DNA from: Pseudopithomyces maydicus
Taxonomy: Eukaryota; Ascomycota; Dothideomycetes; Pleosporales; Didymosphaeriaceae
DNA length: 64,000 bases
Direction of reading: 5' to 3'
Assembly (NCBI GenBank): GCA_026873275.1
Contig: JANTUC010000010.1
Location: forward strand, 620,001-684,000
Under the pieces are notes generated by a model. That model was not told the origin of the DNA, searched no databases, and saw only the letters and a program-made list of their open reading frames with translations. Each line of letters starts with the position of its first letter. Position 1 is the stretch's first letter. A program made the translations under genes and the position numbers. Shown piece after piece: positions 47,501-58,608 of this stretch.

Positions 47501-48508
47501 ATACGCAGCGGAGCAGTGTTCCCAGACGAGGGAAATGCTCCGGGTGGGACGATGTTGCCAGCCCCAGTGACGCCAAAAGAAAAGACTCCTGTGACGGTTG
47601 AAGAAACTCCGTCCAATCCAAAGGAAGCCCATCAGCAACCCGATGAACGTGTGCAGCATTTCTTGCTGTTAGAAGATCTCACCGCTGGTATGACGAAACC
47701 ATGTGTTCTGGACCTAAAAATGGGAACGCGGCAGTACGGCATCGAAGCTGATGAGAAGAAGCAACGTTCACAGCGGCGCAAGTGTCAGATGACAACAAGT
47801 CGAGAACTCGGTGTTCGGGTTTGTGGTATGCAGATCTGGAACGTCAAGACACAGAGCTATGTTTTTGAAGACAAATATTATGGCCGCGATCTGAAAGCTG
47901 GTAAAGAATTCCAGGATGCTTTAAAGCGCTTCTTCTGGGATGGTACGGGATACAAAGCCGCCTTGAAACAGATTCCTATCATTTTGGAAAAGATCAATGC
48001 TCTCGAAAGAATCATTCGTGGGCTGCCTGGATACCGGTTCTATGCGAGCAGTCTTCTCATGCTCTACGACCGAGGTGATGGAGAACAAAAGGAGATACAA
48101 CTTGTGCCTAACGGTCTCTCAAGCTCAAGTAACGAAGACGTCACTGTCGTATCACCAAAATCATCCGCCCCAACATCTAATCCAGCATCCAAGCGTACAT
48201 CAGAAATAAAGTTGAAGATCGTGGACTTCGCGAACTGTGTCACGGCGGAAGACTCACTGGCAGACACTGTACCATGCCCACCTCACGATCCTGAAGGGGT
48301 GGATAGGGGCTACCTTCGTGGGCTGAGATCACTTCGTCTTTATTTCCAACGCATTTGGCGCGATGTCAACGAGAAAGACTGGGTGGAGCGAGGTGAAGGT
48401 GAAGGCATGGCGAGGGACAATCATCATGATGGACCCGGAATGGGTGCATCAGGTCCAGGCTGGATAGACGAAGCCGTTAATACCGACACCGGATACGTCA
48501 GTTTTTAA
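44547..48508 (+). CDS. KCS1: Inositol hexakisphosphate kinase Kcs1; frame broken at two homopolymers
   Basis: Two exons, 44547-46483 and 46602-48508, with intron 46484-46601 (118 bp). The start is MSPPLHASRRTSPP, the first ATG of the frame. The product is about 1281 residues if two one-base shifts are bridged: a C5 run at 46965-46969 and, most simply, the G5 run at 46990-46994. The kinase fold is split. Its N-terminal strand block, FNHQVGGHTTVYRFSRRAVC ... PRYIGVLNVTYRK, lies at the intron. A long insert follows, with a His-rich patch IHHRHRHHHH, then the catalytic part: CVLDLKMGTRQYG (PxxxDxKxG motif), YASSLLMLYD (SLL motif) and IKLKIVDFANC (the metal/ATP aspartate). The enzyme makes 5-PP-InsP pyrophosphates from InsP6/InsP5, which control phosphate, vacuole and chromatin functions. 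Confidence 0.92.
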
Positions 48509-49064
48509 ATTTCAATGTGTGGCCATACCTATAGAGGAGAAGGGCGGCATTCTGGACATTGCGGTGGCACGGCGTTTGCATACTAACTATAATTGCTTTT
48601 TGTTTTCTGTCAGGGCCCTGCATTTGCTGGTTAATGGCGTTTGTTAAAGAATGTTCGTTCTGTTGGTGTTCAAGGCTCGAGCAAGACTGTTAGCATTGGA
48701 CTGGGCATGATGGCGGCGTTTCTCTTATGGAATTGGGCGGGTTAATTGCTATTGATGGGATATGAAAGCATGCGGTTGGTATTATTGTACTTTTAACGTT
48801 TAATCGTAGAATTGGAAATACAGTACCTCCCTAGATTAGTCACAATCATGCCATCTCCATCTGCGACCCTCGTAAGCTCACTAACTCTATCTTTCAAGAG
48901 AGAAAGTGAAGGTTGACCAGGCATGAAGCGAAACGTGGGGTTGCCTAAGGCAAGTTTAGCCGAGCGCAAAGTCATAGCTCCCAAATCGCTGATACTTACT
49001 CCCATTTCAATACACCCCACCGGGTATCCCCGCTGCAAATCGGCCTCTCGATCAGCTCTCCAAG
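48509..49064. other. Intergenic region KCS1 / SEN54
   Basis: 556 bp between two tandem plus-strand genes; nothing beyond the KCS1 3' end and the SEN54 promoter. Confidence 0.5.
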
Positions 49065-50428
49065 ATGGCCGACGAAGATGAAGACCTGTCGCATTTGCGC
49101 ACTATGAATTTGGACCCTGCCGCTGACGAGGATGGCGAGGAGGAGACACTGGATTATGAAGCGGCTTTTGCAAAAATAGCGTACAGTGACCTTTTTTCTT
49201 TTGCTGGCCTCTGACACTTTAGTTTTGCGACCACGCATTACGTTTGCGACTTGGTCGATTGGTATCCTAACCGTTCCTCAGTAACAGCGATGCCGGTAAC
49301 CTCCACCTCCCCAAGCGCGGCGAAAAAGACTTCGAATCGCATTCCACAAACCTCCAGCTCTCCAAGCTCGATGCCTCCCGCCTCGCCATGCACAACGTGC
49401 TTTCCTGGCAGCGCACACATACGCAAAAGAACCATATCCCCGCAATGTACGATCCGGCAACGAACATGGCATTTGTGAATAAACCTAGGACGAGCATGTT
49501 CCTGACCATGGGAAGGAGCAGAGGAGGAAAAGAGTGGTTGTTGCCCGAAGAAGCGCTGTTTTTGATTGAGAGGGGCAGTGTGGACTGTCGCTGGCCTGTC
49601 AAAGGTGAAGAAGATGGAGGGAAAATGCTGGAGGGCGCGCCAATGAGTCTGCAGGGCGCATACGCAGCCTTCTTGGGATACGAGGCTGGTGTGGGTGGAA
49701 AGTTGACCATGGAGATGTACACTGTGTATTCGGGCCTAAAACGCTCCGGATACGTCGTTTTTCGACATGGAAGTTGGGACGATGATCGCGCAGAGATCCA
49801 ATCACCTACAGCACCGGATTCACAAGAGCAAGGCAAGGGAAAAGGAGGGCTTTGGTCGCGTTTCTGGACTGACATCTGGCACCGCATTTCTCAACCATCG
49901 TACACGGTTTCCGCGCACGGTCTGGCCCACGGTCCGTTGATAAGGCCTGGCCTATACAGGTCCTATGCCGACATCTTCCGTGCCATGTCGCTTGTCCCAT
50001 CACATCGCATCGCACCGCCAACTTTCACTCTTCCGCCCAACCCAAATAATCCTTTCCGCATCCACTTCGACGTGTGGAAAACCTCTGGCTCGCAACGCTT
50101 CCGCAAGTCAAACCCTCCTCCTCCCGACTTTCACATCTGCGTCATCAACGCGCGCGACACAAATGTGCCTACTGCTGCTCAGCTGAATGATTTAATGGCT
50201 ACGGTACCTGAAGATCAGCCGAAAGAAAACGCGGCGGTAATGAACAAACTGAAGCACGGGGATAGGAATGTGCTACTTGCCGTTGTGGATAACGGAATAC
50301 CGAGTTACATCCGCGTTGCAGATGTGGACTCCGGTCGTCAGAAGATATACGATAGGCCAGCGACCAGAGGCGGAAAGGGTGGAAGGGGCGGAAGAGGAGG
50401 CAGAGGCAGAGGCAGGGGACGAAGATGA
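49065..50428 (+). CDS. SEN54: tRNA-splicing endonuclease subunit Sen54
   Basis: Two exons, 49065-49180 and 49282-50428, with intron 49181-49281 (GTACAG...CCTCAG). The product is 420 residues. It starts MADEDEDLSHLRTMNL with an acidic N-terminus. The Sen54 N-terminal domain follows: LHLPKRGEKDFESHST, SRLAMHNVLSWQRTHTQKNH and FVNKPRTSMFLTMGR. The middle has EWLLPEEALFLIERGSVDCR and LKRSGYVVFRHGSWD. The C-terminal nuclease-fold region ends DNGIPSYIRVADVDSGR. A 20-residue Gly/Arg tail (GGRGGRGGRGRGRGRR) follows. Sen54 is a structural partner of Sen15, Sen2 and Sen34 in excising tRNA introns. The RGG-like tail is extra relative to yeast as I recall it and could bind RNA. Confidence 0.9.
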
Positions 50429-51085
50429 TGAAGATGCGGATGGGCGAAATAAATCATACGAGCGCAAGCTTGAACGCGAAAAGATCCAATGATGTGCCAG
50501 AGTACTCTTGATCGCGTTATAAGACGAAGCCAACCTGGACCGTCTACAGCATCTCAGGAAGCACAGAGGAATAACCTATTGGTTGGGTTTTGTGTGAGCG
50601 AGGGCAGTCCCAACCTGCGCGGAAAATGAAACCAGCAGTAGGGCTTTGCTTTAGGAGCAGCTACGTAAGTTCAATGGAGAAGGAAGCTCTTGGAGACCTG
50701 AGTATTTCACTTCCTCGAGCAACACAAATCTGAACGACCTTGAAAAAGGTGAAAAATGCATTAGGCGGATATGTAATGATATACAAAATACGCACAAGCC
50801 ATCGATTCACTTGTAGTGCAATCACGATTCAGCCATTCCAATTGTACTTTACTCTCTATGCTGCGAATCAAAAGACTTTCGGGGCACCGCATCAAGTAGT
50901 GATGCGCACTCGGCCTTCGCCGATTGTACCTCGGCATCTTACCCCAGATTTAGGAACCTCCGCCCCAAACTCCGCATCTTACCTCCCCTCCCCAGTTGCC
51001 CTCCGCAATTTTGACCGCAGCCTCTTTCTCCCTTCTGTAATCTCTTTTTCTATTCAGATTACATCACACAGCTTGAAACACCGCC
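50429..51085. other. Intergenic region SEN54 / SDR
   Basis: 657 bp between tandem plus-strand genes. A pyrimidine-rich segment at about 50,940-51,080 precedes the SDR start. No gene seen. Confidence 0.5.
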
Positions 51086-52090
51086 ATGCCCGCCGATCCC
51101 AAAGTCAAGCAGCAAGCACTCAGTAGAGAGCTATCCGAGCCACCCAAAGACCCGGGGACCTTCGAAAATATACCGAGGGTACGGAGCATAGCAGGAGATC
51201 TTGGCGACAAGTGAGTTTATTCATGTAAACTATGCGTTTTCCTGGATCCGGGCTAACAACACGTACCACAAAGACGCGTGAAAGACAAGGTCATCATCGT
51301 AACGGGCGCCAACTCTCCCATCGGCATCGGCCGCGCTTCCTCCCACCAATTCGCCCGAAACGGTGCAAAAGCAATATACATCTGCGACTTTGACAATTCG
51401 CATCTCGCTACGCACAAGAAAGAGCTGGGCGAGTTGTACCCCAATGTTGAGATCCACACGCGGCAATTCGACGCAGGAGATGAGACGGCTGTGAAGAACG
51501 TGTGCGAAGAAGCGGTACAGAAGTATGGCCGATTAGACGTGTTTTTCGCAAATGCAGGGATCAGCAGTGGGAAAGTGTTCTGGGAAGAGGACACCGAGGG
51601 TTTCATGAAGATGATGCGGACGAATACGCTGAGTGTGTTCCTAGCTGCAAAGTACGCCAGCAGAGCCATGCTGAAGACAGGAACCGAGAAGCCCTACCCA
51701 GGGGGCAGTATCATCGGCACGGCAAGCGTTGCGGGTCTGAGGAGCAATGCGGGTCCTACCGATTACGCAGCTTCCAAGGCGGCGGTCATATCGCTCATGC
51801 AGACCTGCGCGTATCAGCTTACTGGGACGGGGATTCGGTGCAATGCCGTGTGTCCGGGCCTTATAGAGACTGGCATGACGAAGGTCACATATGATGCTGC
51901 GAGGGCACGGGGTAGCGAGCGGAAGATTGGGCAACTGAACCCGCTGAGGCGTGGTGGCATTGCGGACGAGATTGCAAGAGCGGTTCTGTTTTTGGCTAGC
52001 GATGAGGCAAGCTACGTGAATGGGCAGGCGTGGGCTGTTGATGGAGGTCTCTCAGCGGGCCTGCCGTTTGTGCCAGGGAAGTTGGCGTAG
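51086..52090 (+). CDS. Short-chain dehydrogenase/reductase (classical SDR)
   Basis: Two exons, 51086-51210 and 51274-52090, with intron 51211-51273. The product is 313 residues. An N-terminal extension of about 40 residues precedes the Rossmann fold. Motifs seen: nucleotide loop VTGANSPIGIGRAS (TGxxxGxG type), a DFDN acidic end after strand 2 that favours NAD over NADP, FANAGIS (NAG motif), the active-site Ser region (IGTASVAG) and YAASK (YxxxK). The PG-motif region and the end VNGQAWAVDGGLSAG fit the classical family. The substrate cannot be told from sequence. It is next to an MFS gene in the same direction, but nothing else suggests a metabolic cluster. Confidence 0.9.
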
Positions 52091-53270
52091 GGAAGGAAGG
52101 ATGCAGGTGGTGGGTGCCCAGGTGTATTAAAAAGATCGTGACGAATTTATGGCCTCGTGATTCCAGTTTGATGGCAAATGTCTACTAGGTTCAAGAATCT
52201 AACAAGAAAATTGAGCTGGAGATTGTGGATCCTTCCACTTGTCTGAGAGACTAGTTTGCAGATGTCGGCTGTCTTTACTCGTCATATTGCTTGAGATATT
52301 GTTCGATGGTTTCGTGGAGCATCTTCGGAGGTCATTAGTTTTTTAGATTGAGTGAGAACGGGAGAGATGCATAGAGGTGCTGGACACTATACAGAACCAA
52401 GGAGGGTCCAATAACCACATACATACGTAGGTACGCAGAGACCCAGAACCAAGACCATCCTGAATCGGCACCAGCGGATCACGGAACAACTAAGTGGAGA
52501 CCGTTATTGGATTTCAAACATGCGGCGACAAATACGGGCTGGGCAAAAGATAATAATCGGATGATGCCCTCGCCTCCGGGCTGGGTGCCTGGTAACAGAT
52601 TGGCGCGTGGCGCAATCCACTTGATCTCTCCGCGGAGTTTGTTTTCTTGGAATATGAGACCTGGAAGTCAACAACATGACTCAAGACTCCGGATGAGAGC
52701 TGCTGACTTCAAACGGATCTCTATGGACTACAGGTCATCTTCAACGCGTGTAGCAACTAAAGGAGCACCTGTCACGAGTGTGTGCTATGTTCAGGGGGCT
52801 AGAATCCAGTGGCCTGGTCTGGATCACAGCTATCGAGATCTAGATCCGATTGAGGCTCAACATGGCGCATGTACATTCACAGATGTTATACCTGGTCTAC
52901 CTACAGTAGTCAAACATCTACAATAGCCGCATGTGGGGTAAGTACAGATGAGGCCAAAGGCGTACATGCTCTGAATCGTGGGCGCCAATGACTGCCTACC
53001 TTCATGACATGCCGATGGTGATCTTAATCGAAGAGAGTTAGCCCAGCTTCTGAGACGATGGGATTGGCCGTGAGGCTCGGAGACGAAACCCCGCGAAAAT
53101 GTCCCCCGCATGCGCGTGGGTGCCATCCTTGCGAAACTGGGGCTTCTCCACATTTTAGCTTCCTTTTGCCTTGCAGTTGCGTAGGGTCCAGAAAGCATTA
53201 ATTACGGTCGTGTATCTTCGATTTTCAATTCAGAATCCGTACCGAGTGGACGGACACGAAGACCACGACC
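52091..53270. other. Intergenic region SDR / MFS transporter
   Basis: 1.18 kb. A 139-codon plus-strand frame ending at 52926 lacks an ATG at its start and any recognisable domain, so I do not call it. The segment next to 53270 is the MFS promoter. Confidence 0.5.
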
Positions 53271-55012
53271 ATGCCCTTGGGAATCATTGACGACAACAAG
53301 TTGGAACACGTGCCTGGCACGGCACCGTTGAGCGAGCTCAATCGGATTGATGCTGAGGTCGCGGGTGTAGACAGCGGGCTGCTCAAACATGATCCAACCG
53401 GCCAAATTGTTCTTGTGCCACAGCCCTCAGACTCGCCCAATGATCCATATAACTGGCCAAGATGGAAGAAGGAGATGTTCACATTGGTCATCGCTTATGG
53501 GTGTGGATGTGTTGGAGGCAAGTACTACATTCCCAATCGTAAAGCCCTAAGATTAACCATGAGCAGCTATGGGACCATTACTCACACCGGCATTCGTCCC
53601 CCTTGCAACTCAATTCGGTGTACCGCTCCAGCGATTTACTCTGGGGTGCAACGGTTCATGCATCGTCGCGATTTCTGTTGGGTCTCTCCTCTGCAATACA
53701 ATTGCCGTCAAGGTTGGCAAGCGACCAGTATATCTTTTGACCACCCTCGGACTCGCTGTTACATGTTTCTGGGCTGCGGAAGCTAGGAGCTTTGGCTCAT
53801 TGGCAGGCGCAAGGGCTTTACAAGGCTTCTGCATGGCCCCTTTCGAGGCTCTGATTCCTGCCTCTGTCGCAGATATCTGGCACGTCCATGAACGTGGTTT
53901 CCGAATGGCCATTTTTAACCTGGGTGTACTCGGAGGTATCAATCTCGCTGGCCCAATCGCTGGTTCCATCATTGAAAAGGGCTCATTTCGCATCGCTATG
54001 CATGGAATGGGCGGCGCAATGGTACTAATGCTCTTGCTCGTCATATTTTTCATGCCCGAGTCAGCTTTTGTCCGACATGATGTTATCAACATTGAAACCA
54101 GCGATAAGATGGTGGAGGTCAGTGAACCTGAGAAGCAGAAAACAATGCAGATCGAGAACCACCCTAGTACAACGGTCACCTCTGCATCGTCAGAGCCTCG
54201 GCTGTCTTTCATGCAAGAACTCACTCCATGGAACGGGTACTGGGATCACGTATCTTTCTGGAGGACATTCATTCGACCATTTTTCCTCGGCTTGTCACCA
54301 ATTGTCATGTGGGCGACACTTCTCTTCACGATCTGCATATCTTGGCTTGTTTTGATCTCCATCACACTTTCTCAAATCTTCTCTGCGCCGCCATACAACT
54401 TCTCGGTTTCCGCCGTAGGTGCAACAAATCTCTCGTCCTTCGTCGCATCGGTCTTGGCCACCCTAGTCGCTGGGTACGTCGTCGATGGAGTTGCTACCTG
54501 GATGTCCAAGCGCAACAATGGTGTTTTCGGTAAGCTCTGTTTTTCTTTCTCGGTATTCGAATCAATCACTGACTTGAATAGAACCTGAATTCCGGTTGCC
54601 AGTCATGATTACCTATCTAGTTTTCACGGCGACTGGCTTTTTTGCCTGGGGAGAGGCCCTATACAGAAAACAACCCTGGCCTGTGCCCGTTATCGTCTGC
54701 ATGGGATTGATCAATCTTGGTGTTCAGCTCGGAACCACATCTGTGGTGACATATGTCAGCGACTGCCACCGAGAGCAATCTGCAGAGGCCTTCGCGTTCA
54801 TGAACTTCGTAAAGAACTTGTTCGCCTTTGGCCTGACTTTTTATGCCAACGATTGGATCGCAGTTCAAGGCGTGAGGGACTGTTTCTATGTCATTGGAGG
54901 TACTACAGTTGCTGTCACACTGACGACTATTCCCATGTACATCTGGGGCAAGAAGGCAAGGAGCTGGGTCTACAGATACCGTGTGCTCGATCGGGTTTTG
55001 AAGAAGGCATAA
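53271..55012 (+). CDS. Major facilitator superfamily transporter (DHA1-type)
   Basis: Three exons: 53271-53517, 53567-54529 and 54582-55012. Introns are 53518-53566 and 54530-54581. Intron 1 is a GC-AG intron: it begins GCAAGT and is the only way to join GCGCVG to AMGPLLTPAFVPL in frame. The product is 546 residues. The N-terminus is acidic and cytosolic, then comes PSDSPNDPYNWPRWKKE, a signature of fungal drug:H+ antiporter-like MFS proteins. About 12 membrane segments follow, with a cytosolic loop of about 80 residues in the middle (NIETSDKMVEVSEPEKQK). ADIWHVHERGFRMA resembles the motif-A-like loop. The substrate is unknown. The protein probably sits in the plasma membrane. Confidence 0.9.
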
Positions 55013-55731
55013 AGGAGAGTTGGCTCAATGGCTGTTGGTAGTTAGTCCAACCAAAGAGGGATGCGAAGCAGCGGGCTTGATATTTATTGACTCTCCTGAA
55101 TTATCAAATGATCTTATGTGTCAATTATGCAGTGCCAAAATGTTTCTTGAAGCGCAGTTTACTTACCATAAAACCCAAACAACAGCCAACTGAAATTCTT
55201 GTCGCTATTGTCCTCTTTAGTGAGTCACCTATGTTCAAGGGGTTTGGCTCTATCCCATCTGTGTTCTTGCCACATAAATATGGAAAGAAAAATTGGCCAT
55301 TCTGCACTCCAGACCTAATCCAATATTTTCGAGGGGGTTGATTTTCAATAGGCGAAATTATCGTCTTGATATTCACCATATATCATTATCTTGACATTTT
55401 TCATAGACATACGAGCCGCTTCTTCTTGAATATCTCCACTAGGTGCTTAAACAATACAGGGTCCATATACAAAGGCAGACCCCATACTGAACTTTTGGTA
55501 GTGCACATCTCTTTCCAATGAGCTGTCGCAATATTCGTACTTGAGATTTGGTGGTCGAGCTTTCGTTTGCTACCAAGATGTGGACATGGTATTTCAACCA
55601 AGGAGGTACGTGCGTAGTCACCAGCGCACGTATAGATCAAGGCTCGACCCCGCCAAACAACCTACCCCTCATCCACGCGCAACTATAACGCGCGCATCCC
55701 TCACCACACCATCAACCACCAAGCCGCCACC
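55013..55731. other. Intergenic region MFS / TMA20
   Basis: 719 bp between tandem plus-strand genes. The first half is A/T-rich; the stretch 55,640-55,730 is C/A-rich and is the likely TMA20 leader. No gene seen. Confidence 0.5.
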
Positions 55732-56454
55732 ATGTTCAAAAAAGAGTAAGTGAAATCCCAATCCCTCCCATTCCTAACAGAACAAACTGACCAGCGCAGT
55801 ATTACCTCCGGTGCAAAGTCGAAGGTCAAGTCCTCCGTCCAGCGCACCATTCGCCAAAAAGTGCTGGATACGTACCCCCTCCTCGAGCCCTACATCGAGG
55901 ACATCATGCCCAAGAAAGAACAACTCGACCTCGTAAAGCTGTATGTCCTTCTTCCTCTCCCCCCACCCGCGTAATTTCTTCATGGCACGCGCATAACACC
56001 TTCACATGTCCATAGCTAACTAGCCATCTGCCACCACAGTCCCGACCGCGTCTCTCTCTTCACGCTCAATTCCGTTCCCCTCTTCTTTCAACACATGGAC
56101 GACGCCCTCCTCCCCCACCTTACCATCGTACACCGCTACCCGAACTGCTTCGCCCGCCTGCGCATCGACCGCGGTGCCATCCGCTTTGTGCTCTCCGGCG
56201 CTACGCTCATGGCTCCTGGACTCACATCCCCAGGCGGTCGTCTCCCCGGCGACCCAGAGGACCCCGAGGGCCGCTACGGCAAGGAGGATCTTGAGGCAGG
56301 AACGCCGGTGGTGATTGAGGCTGAGGGCAAGGACACAGCGTGCATGGTGGGAGTGTTGAAGGTGGGGACTGCGGAGATGAAGAAGGTGAAGAAGGGACAG
56401 GCGTGTGAGGCGGGTCATTATCTTGGGGATGGGTTGTGGACGCTTGCGTTATGA
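55732..56454 (+). CDS. TMA20: Translation machinery-associated protein Tma20 (MCT-1 family)
   Basis: Three exons: 55732-55745, 55800-55940 and 56040-56454. Introns are 55746-55799 and 55941-56039. Exon 1 codes only MFKK plus two bases. The product is 189 residues. The N-terminal domain (DITSGAKSKVKSSVQRTIRQ ... YIEDIMPKKEQLDLVK) is followed by VSLFTLNSVPLFFQHMDDAL. A PUA domain lies at about 95-180 (LRIDRGAIRFVLSGATLMAP ... KGQACEAGHYLGDGLW). Tma20 pairs with Tma22 (DENR). The pair recycles 40S subunits after termination and promotes reinitiation. Human MCT-1 is 181 residues, so length agrees; a short insert near the PUA start (GRLPGDPEDPEGRYG) is extra. Confidence 0.93.
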
Positions 56455-56877
56455 GAGGTCATATCATGGCATATGAAGGGCTAGATTGCGTGAGCAGAGA
56501 GGAGTACAATATAGAAGAGGAGGGGGAGCTGTGACAAATATGAACAGCAAAGGCAAATAGAGGAGAGTGTGCTGCTGCTAGCATGCCGACCCCAGCGAAC
56601 CAGGTCCGGTTAGCATAAACCCCGAATATGCGACCGATCAGAGCCTGTCGAGAGGTCTTTTGCATCGATAAGATTTGCGAGCTCTCGAAAACACGAGAAT
56701 GAAGAGTGAAAAATGCAACATTTGCTTGCGTGAACATGAATTGGTATCATTATTACCGTCTAATCGTGATGTGATACTATGGATCGTCCTGACTGTGCCG
56801 AGGCAATCTTCACAACTCAACCAAGTTTGTATGAGCATACTCAATCGCTATCAAAAGGCTCTTCCGCGATCATCACG
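56455..56877. other. Convergent intergenic region TMA20 / SGT2
   Basis: 423 bp between two stop codons. No gene seen. Confidence 0.55.
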
Positions 56878-58128
56878 CTATGACGACCCGCCGGCTCCCC
56901 GACCAGCGCCCCCTCGACCGGCACCGCCCATGAAGTTCCGTGCCCTGTGTCCATAGGTGAGTTTAGGCCCATTGCAAAACTTCCAGGGAGTACTTACATA
57001 TCTGCGATGTTTGGGTCGTTCATCAGCGAGCTCAGATCGGGCATGCCTCCACCGGCACCACCAGCGCCACCCGCGCCGCCTCCACCAGCAAAGCGCTCTG
57101 CCATCTGCCTCATTTGAGGGTTGTTCATCAGGTTGCTCATCATGTCGGGGTTTTGCATCATCTGCTGAACCATGGGGCTCTGCATAGCCTGCTGGATCAT
57201 GGGGTTGTTCATCAGGCCCGCGAGACCGCCCATACCGCCCGCTCCTCCGTCGCCACCTCCTGCACCTCCACCGAGCATGCTGGCCAGAGAGGCGAGATCG
57301 GGCATGCCACCAGCACCAGGGCCAGCACCGCGCGAAGCCTCTGCCTCCACCGCGCCAACATCACCGCCCTCTTCTTCGTACTTCTTCTTCGCCGTCTCGT
57401 AGCCGCGGCGCATGACGTCTGAACCGCCTCCTTCAGCATCCATGCCAGACTTGTAGGCCTCCATTGCGCCCTTGGCGTCACCAAGCGCAAAGCATGCGAA
57501 GCCCAGACGAGAGTAAGCCTTGGAGTAGTTGGGGTCTGCGGCCACGGCCATCTCGGCGTCGCTCTTCGCCTCTTCGTGGTTCCCTGCGCCAGAATGGGCG
57601 GCAGCGCGGTTGGACAGGTAGATGGGGTTCAGCGGGACGATTTCGAGCGCAGCCGAGTAGTGCTTGACGGCACCAGCGTAGTCCTTCTTCTTCATAGCCT
57701 CGTTACCCAGGCCCTTGAGGCGCTCCGCCTCATCCTTGTTCACGCCGCCGGGGCCAGCCTTCACATTGTCGGAGGAGGGCGTCTGCGGGGTTGCAGGTCT
57801 CGCTTCGGAGGCGGACGAGGAGCCCTGGGTAGAGGCGGTGGTCTTGCCCTTCAGCTTCTCGTAGACGTTGTAGATGGCGAGCAGGTTCTGGCCACCGAGC
57901 GCATCCTTCACGGCATCGCTGTCGGAAAGATCAACCTTGAAAGCTTCGCTGATGCAGTTGGCAGCGACCTCGAGCTGCTCGGCGTCCTCGGTGGGCACGG
58001 AGCCGTCTGTCTGAGAGGTTTGGAGGAAGTCGAGAATCGCAAGAGCGAGACGCTTTTGGACTGAGCAGAGGATGCCTGCGTAACTCTGTTAGTAGTGGCA
58101 TGATACCACGAAGGAAGGTACCTACCAT
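56878..58128 (-). CDS. SGT2: Small glutamine-rich TPR co-chaperone Sgt2
   Basis: Three exons: 58128-58122, 58075-56998 and 56944-56878. Introns are 58076-58121 and 56945-56997. Exon 1 codes only seven bases (ATG GTA G); the start is chosen because it joins in phase to the conserved QKRLALAILDFLQTS. The product is 383 residues. The N-terminal dimer domain binds the Get4-Get5 ubiquitin-like part. Three TPR repeats follow (residues about 115-215: GNEAMKKKDYAGAVKHYSAA, NPIYLSNRAAAHSGAGNHEE, KAYSRLGFACFALGDAKGAM). The C-terminus is Met/Gln/Gly-rich with repeated NPxM units (LMNNPMIQQAMQSPMVQQMM) and captures tail-anchored hydrophobic segments for the GET pathway. The last exon gives MARNFMGGAGRGG. 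Confidence 0.92.
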
Positions 58129-58608
58129 CTCGGCAGCTGCACTATACACTCGACTAGAAAGTGCAGATGAGCGGGACTCGAATCAAGTCACGAGTAGCAA
58201 GGGTGGTGCTATTACGCAGGTAACCGTGTGTGGGGTGTTGGTGGACGCTGAGGGGTGAGCGCGCGTAAATTCGCCGCGGGGCATGCCTAGCGTGCCTAGC
58301 CACCACCGCCGCCGGACGCGGCTTTGGGTGACCTCGGGTGACCATCTTGGTGAAATTCGTGAAACTCGAGAATTTGTACAGGGTGAAATCACTGTCCATA
58401 TCGAGTGCTGGACTGGCCTTTTATCTGCATGTGTAGAGATTCAGATCAATGCACAAGTAATTGTATACGCTCTACGCTTAATCGTACTATGCTACACCAC
58501 ACCAATACTCATACAGTACATAACACAAGGTCGAAGACGAGATGCTGGTATCTACAGTCCCCATGCTCTAATTGCCCTCATCCACATTCTTCCCGCTCCA
58601 TATGCGCT
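58129..58608. other. Intergenic region SGT2 / TIM54
   Basis: 480 bp between the SGT2 start and the TIM54 stop, both on the minus strand. Nothing else recognised. Confidence 0.5.

Noticed and set aside
52507..52926. 139-codon plus-strand open frame between SDR and MFS genes
   Set aside because: It starts at TTG rather than ATG, has no recognisable motif and no splice partners.
51086..55012. Secondary-metabolite or catabolic cluster formed by SDR and MFS genes
   Set aside because: Only two adjacent genes, no backbone enzyme or regulator; flanks are housekeeping genes (SEN54, TMA20).
58150..58210. B-box-like GATTCGAGTCC on the minus strand
   Set aside because: No acceptor or anticodon arm around it, so not a tRNA.
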